DNA of 36,902 bases from Natronococcus sp. A-GB7. GTDB taxonomy: Archaea; Halobacteriota; Halobacteria; Halobacteriales; Natrialbaceae. The stretch spans positions 1 to 36,902 of the forward strand of contig NZ_JARUKV010000036.1 in NCBI RefSeq assembly GCF_029688865.1, in the 5' to 3' direction. The position numbers were made by a program, and so were the translations under genes. The notes beneath the pieces were generated by a model, which was not told the origin of the DNA, ran no database searches, and saw only the letters and a list, made by a program, of their open reading frames with translations. Shown one piece after another: positions 31,670 to 36,902 of the stretch (the stretch's first letter is position 1; every line of letters starts with the position of its first letter).

Positions 31670-31945
31670 TTAGCTGGTGTAGGAGCTCTCGCCGACGACC
31701 TCGATGAACTCGCCGCGGCCGGTCGTCGACGCTGCGTCGAACTCGGTTACCCGGACGCGAACCTGCCGTTCGACCGTCTCCGGGCCCGCACCCTCGACGA
31801 TCAGGTGCGTGTCACCGATGTAGACGTGTCCTTCCGTCGCACTGTTCGACTCCGCCACGAAGACGTCGATCACGTCGCCTACCTCGAGCGACGGGTTCGT
31901 CTCGCGGAACTGCCAACCCTTGAGATACTTTTTCAGGAAACTCAT
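31670..31945 (-). CDS. TRAM-domain protein
   Basis: This 91-residue protein is dominated by a TRAM domain (about residues 18-85): VGDVIDVFVAESNSATEGHVYIGDTHLIVEGA, then ERQVRVRVTEFDAASTTGRGEFIEVV. TRAM is a small beta-barrel RNA-binding fold, and single-TRAM proteins in archaea act as RNA chaperones or cold-response proteins. The N-terminal 15 residues (SFLKKYLKGWQFRE) are basic and amphipathic. The ATG at 31945 overlaps the NhaC stop (ATGA, 31942-31945), so it is translated with the transporter. Its acidic character is moderate compared with neighbours. Pairing with an ion antiporter is unusual and no functional link is known to me. Confidence 0.85.
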   Translation of the reverse strand: MSFLKKYLKGWQFRETNPSLEVGDVIDVFVAESNSATEGHVYIGDTHLIVEGAGPETVERQVRVRVTEFDAASTTGRGEFIEVVGESSYTS

Positions 31946-33513
31946 AGTCGTGCCACCTCCTCGCTCTCGCGGTCGATAACGTACTCGCGGCCGAAGCCGG
32001 TGATCGCCGCGACCACGAAGACGGCGACCAGCAGCCAGCCCTGGAAGACGAACGGGACGACCTCGACCGGCGTCGCGAGCATGTCGGCCGTGAGCCAGTC
32101 GTACTCGCCGGGAAGGTCCTGCATCGCCGTGTAGCCCGCGAGGACGCCGCCCGACCACGGGAAGATGTAGCCGAGCGCCGCGGTTTGGGCGTCCAGAATG
32201 TTCGCCCGACGGTAGCCGTTCAGGTTGAACCGTTCGCCGATCTTCGAGATGTACGGTCCGATCGCGACCTCCGCGGCCGTGTTGATCGTGATGACGGCAT
32301 TGATCAGCGCGGCCGAACCGACCATCGTCAGTTCGGCGTTGCGGACGTTCGTCGCGAGGTTCTCGATCGACCAGTCCAGGATCGCCTGGAAGGCGCCACC
32401 CCGGATCATGATCTGGGCCGCGGCGATGATCAGCAAGACGAGAATCGCCAGTTCGAAGAAGCCGGCCGCGCCGTTGATCAGACTCCCGCCGACGCTGACC
32501 GCGCCGGGATCCTCGACGATCGTCAACACGGGGAGGAACTCGAGGGGCTGTGCGAGCGGCGCGTCCTCGGGTGCGTTGAACATGACGATATCCCCGAGCG
32601 AGAGCAGTCCGAGCGCGAGCCCCGAGACGGCGGCGACGACGATCCCCCACGAGATCGCCTCGACAATGTGTCGTCCCGCGACCGCCGCACCGATGACGAC
32701 GCCCATCGAGAGCAAGTGGATCAGCCCGATGGGTTCGCTCTCGGCGACGAGCAGTTCCTGGGCGTCGCCGCCGATCCCGAGACCGCCCATGAACTGACCG
32801 GCGACGAGGTAGCCGGCGAACGCGAGGACCGCGGCGACGATCACGTACTTGAACCGCGAGGCGACGACGCCACCGATGTCCGAATCCTGCGTGACGGCGC
32901 TGACGATCGTCGTGTCGCTCACGGGCGCGAGGTTGTCACCGAAGATCGAACCCGAGAGGATCGCGCCGAACAGCAAGACCGGGTTCGCCCCGAGCAGGAG
33001 TCCCGCCGGGAAGAACAGCGTGACGAACGCGATCGCGGAGCCGTACCCGGTCCCGATTCCGGTCGTAAACAGCGCCGCGAGGACGAACGTCATCGCCGGG
33101 AACAGCGTCGCGCCGATCCCGCCGACGTCGGCCAGCCAGACTAGACCGTCGACGAAGCCGCCGTCCTGTAACAGTTCGGCGAACATGCCGGCCCAGATCC
33201 AGGCGACGATCGCCGTCACCGCGACCGGCTGGGTCATCCCCTCGAAGATCGTGTTCGCGTACGTCTTCCAGTTCCCGCGGACGAAGAACATCCCGAATAT
33301 CAGCCCGAGCAGGATCCCGACGACCAGTCCGCCCGTATCGGAGATCCGCCAGAGCGCGGTCTGTGCGATCGCCCAGAGGATGAAAAAGGCGATCGGGAAC
33401 GCGCTCATCCCGCGCCCGCCATAGAACGAGATTCGCGGCTCGTCGTCTTCGTCACCCTGGGTGAACGATTCGGTCGGATCCGACTCGCCCGGCCCGCCGT
33501 TCTCAGTACTCAT
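31942..33513 (-). CDS. NhaC-family Na+/H+ antiporter-like transporter (second copy)
   Basis: This 523-residue transporter of the NhaC-like superfamily has about eleven helices after a hydrophilic N-terminal tail of roughly 35 residues. The duplicated polar segments are visible as SGSIFGDNLAPVSDTTIVSAVTQDSD (about 185-210) and INTAAEVAIGPYISKIGERFNLNGYRRANILD (about 405-435). It differs clearly in order and sequence from the copy at 10031, so it is a distant paralogue rather than a recent duplicate. It probably exchanges Na+ for H+, although organic-acid antiport is also known in the superfamily. The gene runs into the TRAM gene with a four-base overlap and is divergent from the CaCA exchanger. 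A TATA-like ATTTATTT lies about 35 nt upstream. Confidence 0.88.
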   Translation of the reverse strand: MSTENGGPGESDPTESFTQGDEDDEPRISFYGGRGMSAFPIAFFILWAIAQTALWRISDTGGLVVGILLGLIFGMFFVRGNWKTYANTIFEGMTQPVAVTAIVAWIWAGMFAELLQDGGFVDGLVWLADVGGIGATLFPAMTFVLAALFTTGIGTGYGSAIAFVTLFFPAGLLLGANPVLLFGAILSGSIFGDNLAPVSDTTIVSAVTQDSDIGGVVASRFKYVIVAAVLAFAGYLVAGQFMGGLGIGGDAQELLVAESEPIGLIHLLSMGVVIGAAVAGRHIVEAISWGIVVAAVSGLALGLLSLGDIVMFNAPEDAPLAQPLEFLPVLTIVEDPGAVSVGGSLINGAAGFFELAILVLLIIAAAQIMIRGGAFQAILDWSIENLATNVRNAELTMVGSAALINAVITINTAAEVAIGPYISKIGERFNLNGYRRANILDAQTAALGYIFPWSGGVLAGYTAMQDLPGEYDWLTADMLATPVEVVPFVFQGWLLVAVFVVAAITGFGREYVIDRESEEVARL

Positions 33514-33612
33514 CGTAACACACGACAGTACTATCCAAACTCTGCGAAATAAATGTTATCGAATGCCATCAGGAACTGTACGCTTTTGTTTTCCCCTCGA
33601 GATAGGGCTGAC

Positions 33613-34599
33613 GTGTCGGTATCCGTCGGGACCGTCGTCGTCCTGTTCGCAGCGACGCTCGGACTCTGGATCGGTGCGCGCTGGCTCGTAGACGCAGCCT
33701 CGGATATCGCGAGCGCGGCTGGAGTCTCGCCGCTCGTGATCGGCCTCACGGTCGTCGCGTTCGGGACGTCCGCACCGGAGTTCGCCGTCTCGATCACCGC
33801 CGCGCTCGAGGGCAGTGGCGACGTCTCCGTCGGCAACGTCGTCGGCTCGAACGTGTTCAACCTCGGCGTCGTGCTGGGCGTTATCGCCCTGCTTGCCCCG
33901 TTTCGAGCGACCGAGACGATGCTCCGTCGGGACGCGGTCGCAATGGCCGTCGCCACGGCGGTCGCGACGGGCGTTCTCGCGAATCGGATCGTTTCGCGAC
34001 CCGAAGGTCTCGTTCTCGTCTCACTCCTGGCGGGGTATCTCGTCGCGCTCGGCGTCGTCGCACGTCGGGAAGCCGACGACACCGACCGGATGTCCCCGGA
34101 ATCAGGGGAGGAGACCGGATTCGAAACAAGTGCACCGACGATTCGACTCGGACCGGAAGCAGGGCGGCTCCTCGTCGGGCTCGCCCTGGTAATCGTCGGC
34201 GGTCGCCTGCTGGTCGATTCGGCGACGACGCTCGGACTCGCCGTCGGCGTCTCCGAGTGGGCGATCGGCGTCACCGTCGTCGCCGCCGGCACGTCCTTGC
34301 CGGAGCTCGTAACGTCGATCGTCGCCGCGCGTCGGAACGCCGTCTCGATAGCGGCCGGTAACGTCATCGGCTCGAACGTGTTCAATCTCCTCGGGGTTCT
34401 CGGTGTCGCGGCGACGATTCGACCGTTGGCGGTCGACCCAGCGGTACCCGCCAGTCTCGTCTGGCTCGGCGCGATCACCGCGGTCGCGACGGTCGTGTTG
34501 GCGACCGGCAGACGGCTGACCCGGCTCGAGGGTGCGATCCTGCTCGCCGTCGCGGCCGGCTACTGGCTCGCGAGCGCCGTCGGCTGGCCGTCCGGGTGA
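33613..34599 (+). CDS. CaCA-family Na+/Ca2+ exchanger-like protein
   Basis: This 328-residue membrane antiporter of the Ca2+/cation antiporter superfamily (YrbG-like) has two alpha-repeats, which carry the ion-binding core: GTSAPEFAVSITAALEGS with GNVVGSNVFN (first), and GTSLPELVTSIVAARRNA with GNVIGSNVFN (second). About ten helices are predicted. I prefer GTG 33613 (VSVSVGTVVV): a TATA-like CTTTTGTTTT at 33582-33592 sits about 27 nt upstream. ATG 33553 would add 20 residues of non-family sequence and start in the promoter of the divergent NhaC gene. The final four bases overlap an upstream in-frame alternative start of the GST gene. It probably extrudes Ca2+ in exchange for Na+. Confidence 0.88.
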   Translation: MSVSVGTVVVLFAATLGLWIGARWLVDAASDIASAAGVSPLVIGLTVVAFGTSAPEFAVSITAALEGSGDVSVGNVVGSNVFNLGVVLGVIALLAPFRATETMLRRDAVAMAVATAVATGVLANRIVSRPEGLVLVSLLAGYLVALGVVARREADDTDRMSPESGEETGFETSAPTIRLGPEAGRLLVGLALVIVGGRLLVDSATTLGLAVGVSEWAIGVTVVAAGTSLPELVTSIVAARRNAVSIAAGNVIGSNVFNLLGVLGVAATIRPLAVDPAVPASLVWLGAITAVATVVLATGRRLTRLEGAILLAVAAGYWLASAVGWPSG

Positions 34600-34646
34600 C
34601 GTCGATGTCAGCGCGAGCCTTTGTACCCTCGGGACGTACGACGGGT

Positions 34647-35654
34647 ATGAACATGCTCGTCGACGGCGAGTGGCGGACCGACGCCTACGAAACGACGGAC
34701 GACGACGGCTCCTTCGATCGCCAAGAGACGACGTTCCGGGACCGGGTCCGGGACGACCCCGACGCCGAGTTCCAGCCGGAAGCCGGACGCTACCACCTCT
34801 ACGTCTCCTATGCGTGCCCGTGGGCCCACCGAACGCTCGTAACGCGCGCCCTGAAGGGCCTCGAGGACGCGATCTCGGTCTCGGTCGTCGACCCGTACCG
34901 GGGCGAGGACGGCTGGCAGTTCACTCCCGAGAAGGAGGGCTGCACGCGCGATCACGTCCACGGCACCGACTACCTCCGCGAGCTGTACGTCCGCGCCGAC
35001 CCCGACGTCACCGCCCGCGTGACGGTTCCCGTACTGTGGGACAAACGGGAGGACACCATCGTCAACAACGAGTCCAAGGAGATCATGCGGATGCTCGACA
35101 CCGAGTTCGACGCGGTCGCCTCTCGGAACGTCGACCTCTACCCCGACGGCTACCGGGAGGAGGTCGACCGCATCATCGAGGCGATCTACGAACCCGTCAA
35201 CAACGGCGTCTACCGGGCCGGCTTCGCGACTAAGCAGGATCCCTACGACGAGGCGATCGACGAACTCTTCGATGCGCTCGAGCACTGGGACGACGTCCTC
35301 GGGGACCAGCGGTACCTCGCGGGCGACCGACTGACCGAGGCCGATATCGCGATGTTCACGACGCTGGTTCGATTCGACAACGTCTACCACACCCACTTCA
35401 TGTGTAACGTCAGTCAGATCCGCGACTACGAGAACCTGTGGCCGTACCTGCGCGATCTGTACCAGACGCCGGGCGTCGCCGACACCGTCGACATGGGCCA
35501 CATCAAAGAACACTACTACACGACCCATCCCGACGTGAACCCGCACCGAATCGTCGCCCGCGGACCGGACCTCGCGTTCGACGCCCCCCACGACCGGGAC
35601 GAGCTTCCGGGCTCACTGCCGTCGACGCTCGAGGCGGCGAGTTCGGACGACTGA
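34647..35654 (+). CDS. Xi-class glutathione transferase / S-glutathionyl-hydroquinone reductase
   Basis: This 335-residue protein of the xi-class GST family (GS-hydroquinone reductase, YqjG/PcpF-like) has the signature active site YVSYACPWAHR (about residues 52-62), with Cys as the catalytic nucleophile. The thioredoxin-like domain continues with TVPVLWDKREDTIVNNESKEIMRML. The C-terminal helical domain includes YLAGDRLTEADIAMFTTLVRFDNVYHTHFMCN, a family hallmark, and LYQTPGVADTVDMGHIKEHYYTTHPDVNPHRIV. The bacterial enzymes reduce glutathionylated hydroquinones. Haloarchaea lack glutathione, so gamma-glutamylcysteine adducts are the likely substrate. ATG 34647 is chosen because the frame before it is low-complexity and the spacing from a TATA-like CCTTTGTACC (about 34617-34626) suits a leaderless start. 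Confidence 0.93.
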   Translation: MNMLVDGEWRTDAYETTDDDGSFDRQETTFRDRVRDDPDAEFQPEAGRYHLYVSYACPWAHRTLVTRALKGLEDAISVSVVDPYRGEDGWQFTPEKEGCTRDHVHGTDYLRELYVRADPDVTARVTVPVLWDKREDTIVNNESKEIMRMLDTEFDAVASRNVDLYPDGYREEVDRIIEAIYEPVNNGVYRAGFATKQDPYDEAIDELFDALEHWDDVLGDQRYLAGDRLTEADIAMFTTLVRFDNVYHTHFMCNVSQIRDYENLWPYLRDLYQTPGVADTVDMGHIKEHYYTTHPDVNPHRIVARGPDLAFDAPHDRDELPGSLPSTLEAASSDD

Positions 35655-35696
35655 GGCGGACCGCTCGTCGCTGCTTCGATACGACTGCAGCAGTCT

Positions 35697-35921
35697 TCAG
35701 GAGCCGCTTGGAGGCTGGCGCGGCTCGCGGCTGCGGCGCCACTGTTCGAAGCTGTGTTCCTCCTCGTCGGCGAAAAACGCCCGCCAGATCAGCCAGCCGA
35801 CGACGAACAGCGGCAACACCGGCAGGAGAACCAACACGATGAGTATCGCGACGAGATACCCGAACAGCGACATCTGACTGTTCGGTCCGTATCCCGTCGA
35901 CTCGGATACCTTGGTCGACAT
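35697..35921 (-). CDS. Small single-helix membrane protein (DUF7535-like)
   Basis: This 74-residue protein has an N-terminal polar tail, one long hydrophobic segment (about residues 20-48, GYLVAILIVLVLLPVLPLFVVGWLIW) that may span once or hairpin at the double Pro, and a charged tail (FFADEEEHSFEQWRRSREP). The MSLFGY... start of the helix recalls a family I know as DUF7535 in haloarchaea, which is a recollection only. A TATA-like GAATACTA about 25 nt upstream supports ATG 35921. It lies between the convergent GST gene and the SDR gene, on the same strand as the latter. The function is unknown. Confidence 0.65.
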   Translation of the reverse strand: MSTKVSESTGYGPNSQMSLFGYLVAILIVLVLLPVLPLFVVGWLIWRAFFADEEEHSFEQWRRSREPRQPPSGS

Positions 35922-35976
35922 ACGTCGGTGTAGAACCGTTCTAGTATTCGGTCTTTCGGTCTCGAAACCGATCAGG

Positions 35977-36777
35977 TCAGGCGGTATCGAGTCCGTCCCG
36001 CGACGCCTCGTCGCCGTCCAGAACCGCCGCAGCGTCGTCCTGCGGCCGATACTCGAGCGCGAGCATCGTCTCCGACAGCGAGAGAAACCGCTCGCTGTTG
36101 TCGGAGATACCGTGGGCCGTCAACGGCGTTTCGGGAAGCGTCCGCGTCGCCGCCGCATGGATGAGCCGGCGACAGTCGTCCGGACTGAGCCACATCGCGC
36201 GGGCGTATCGCTCCCCGGCTCCGTCTCGGTTCGCAACCGCCTCTCTGAGTTCGTCTCGAGTCAGCAGCCAGCCGATCCGGAGGGTGACCACGTCGAGTCC
36301 GTGACGGTTCGCGTAGTACTGCCCCATCGCCTCGCCAAAGACCTTCGTCACGCCGTAGTACGTGTCGGGGTCCGGCTCGTCCGTCGGACGAACGACCTCG
36401 GGCTGGCCGTTCGTCGACTCCGGACGTGTCGGCGAGACGGTGTTGCCCATGTTGACCGCGTGGTTGGAACTCGCGAACACGACCCGCTCGAGGTCGTGTT
36501 CGACCGCTGCCGCGAACACGTTATAGACTCCCTCGACGTTCGGTCCGGAGACCTCGTCCCAGGCCGCCCTGGGATCGGGGTTCGCCGCGAGGTGGACCAC
36601 GACGTCCTGTCCCTCGAGGGCGTCGAACACCGCCTCGCGGTCGGTGATCTCGATCGGCGTCGTCTCGAGATCCTCGGACTCGCTGTGTGAAAACAGCGTG
36701 AGTTCGGCCCCGGAGAGGGCGTCGATCGCCTCCCTACCGACGCTTCCGGACGCACCGGTGATCGCGATATTTGTCAC
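35977..36777 (-). CDS. NAD-dependent SDR dehydrogenase (uronate/glucose-6-phosphate dehydrogenase-like)
   Basis: This 266-residue extended short-chain dehydrogenase has GASGSVG (8-14) for NAD binding. The segment FASSNHAVNMG (101-111) contains the catalytic Ser and the SSNH motif of uronate dehydrogenases and the haloarchaeal NAD-dependent glucose-6-phosphate dehydrogenase Azf group. The catalytic Y141-GVT-K145 follows. HLAANPDPRAAWDEVSGPNVEGVYNVFAAA is also typical of this branch. The substrate is probably a sugar lactol (uronic acid or sugar phosphate), oxidised to its lactone. Acidic residue 33 after strand 2 suggests NAD preference only weakly. The start is GTG 36777. TTG 36783 is the near alternative. 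Confidence 0.85.
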   Translation of the reverse strand: MTNIAITGASGSVGREAIDALSGAELTLFSHSESEDLETTPIEITDREAVFDALEGQDVVVHLAANPDPRAAWDEVSGPNVEGVYNVFAAAVEHDLERVVFASSNHAVNMGNTVSPTRPESTNGQPEVVRPTDEPDPDTYYGVTKVFGEAMGQYYANRHGLDVVTLRIGWLLTRDELREAVANRDGAGERYARAMWLSPDDCRRLIHAAATRTLPETPLTAHGISDNSERFLSLSETMLALEYRPQDDAAAVLDGDEASRDGLDTA

Positions 36778-36902
36778 GCTCAAGCGTACCTCGCCCGACA
36801 GCAAATAGGTCGGGCCGGCGGGTTCCGGTCTCCGGCTGATCCGCAGTCGTCTCGACTCGAGTGGGATATAAATACGGAAAGCCCACACAGCAGCTGCTGT
36901 GC
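36778..36902. other. Promoter region with TATA box and palindrome at the right edge
   Basis: ATATAAAT (36866-36873) reads as a TATA box on both strands. It could serve the SDR gene with a leader of about 65 nt, or a plus-strand gene beyond the window. The 16-nt palindrome CACAGCAGCTGCTGTG (36886-36901) lies just next to it. No coding sequence is seen in these 125 bases. Confidence 0.5.

Noticed and set aside
10031-33513. Idea that the two NhaC genes are recent duplicates
   Set aside because: They share only scattered polar motifs such as GD-x(3)-PxSDT, and differ in loop lengths and N-termini.

Overview
The window is a gene-dense, GC-rich stretch of a haloarchaeal genome. The evidence is a major cell-surface (S-layer) glycoprotein with a haloarchaeal signal peptide and a PGF-type C-terminus, a TFIIB (tfb) gene at the left edge, archaeal TiaS and Drg, Bat-type (HTH_10) regulators, DUF357/DUF389 proteins and very acidic proteins throughout. 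The very frequent CTCGAG (Leu-Glu) codon pairs suggest a Natrialbaceae-type genome, but that placement is an impression and not a measurement. I see no tRNA, rRNA, CRISPR array, transposase or prophage gene. The gene content looks chromosomal.

Layout. 1-3.7 kb: tfb (partial), a DUF357 protein, a DUF389 membrane protein, a glutaredoxin-thioredoxin reductase fusion and a small membrane protein. 3.7-4.2 kb: no gene, but a 12-bp inverted repeat. 4.2-6.66 kb: S-layer glycoprotein, with an AT-rich upstream region to about 7.1 kb. 7.1-8.95 kb: a tight three-gene operon of a PAP2 phosphatase, a membrane-tethered OB-fold protein and a DUF457-type membrane hydrolase. 9.2-11.7 kb: tandem-VOC protein and an NhaC-type antiporter. 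11.8-14.7 kb: Drg GTPase, a small conserved protein and TiaS. 14.8-19.9 kb: a regulator-rich stretch with a PRK04140-like regulator, a DUF7344-like winged helix, a PAS-PAS-GAF-HTH_10 protein, a zinc-ribbon protein and a second HTH_10 protein. 20.1-23.5 kb: Tat-exported cupin, FAD monooxygenase and an MFS transporter. 23.7-25.0 kb: a two-gene ParA/partner operon with CGTTTGCG-type repeats on both sides. 25.3-28.0 kb: MFS transporter, rhodanese-persulfide dioxygenase fusion and a glutaredoxin. 28.1-34.6 kb: purine permease, TrkA subunit, an orphan-looking DNA methyltransferase, an NhaC antiporter overlapping a TRAM-domain gene, and a Na+/Ca2+ exchanger. 34.6-36.9 kb: xi-class glutathione transferase, small membrane protein and an SDR dehydrogenase of the uronate/glucose-6-phosphate type.

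Functional themes are thiol/persulfide redox (Grx-TrxR, PDO, Grx, GS-hydroquinone reductase), cation homeostasis (two NhaC, TrkA, CaCA exchanger), the cell envelope, and HTH_10-type regulation. Many genes have a TATA-like box about 25-32 nt before the start codon, consistent with leaderless transcripts. The S-layer gene appears to be an exception, with a leader of about 100 nt.

The most unusual signals are: (1) the ParA operon bracketed by CGTTTGCG repeats, with related AAACG-type clusters at about 19.1 and 16.0 kb; (2) the four-base overlap of an NhaC antiporter with a TRAM-domain gene; (3) a methyltransferase with an atypical catalytic motif and no restriction partner; (4) the S-layer linker built from a perfect 27-nt tandem repeat; and (5) a 25-nt element shared upstream of two regulators. 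None is proven to be a new system.
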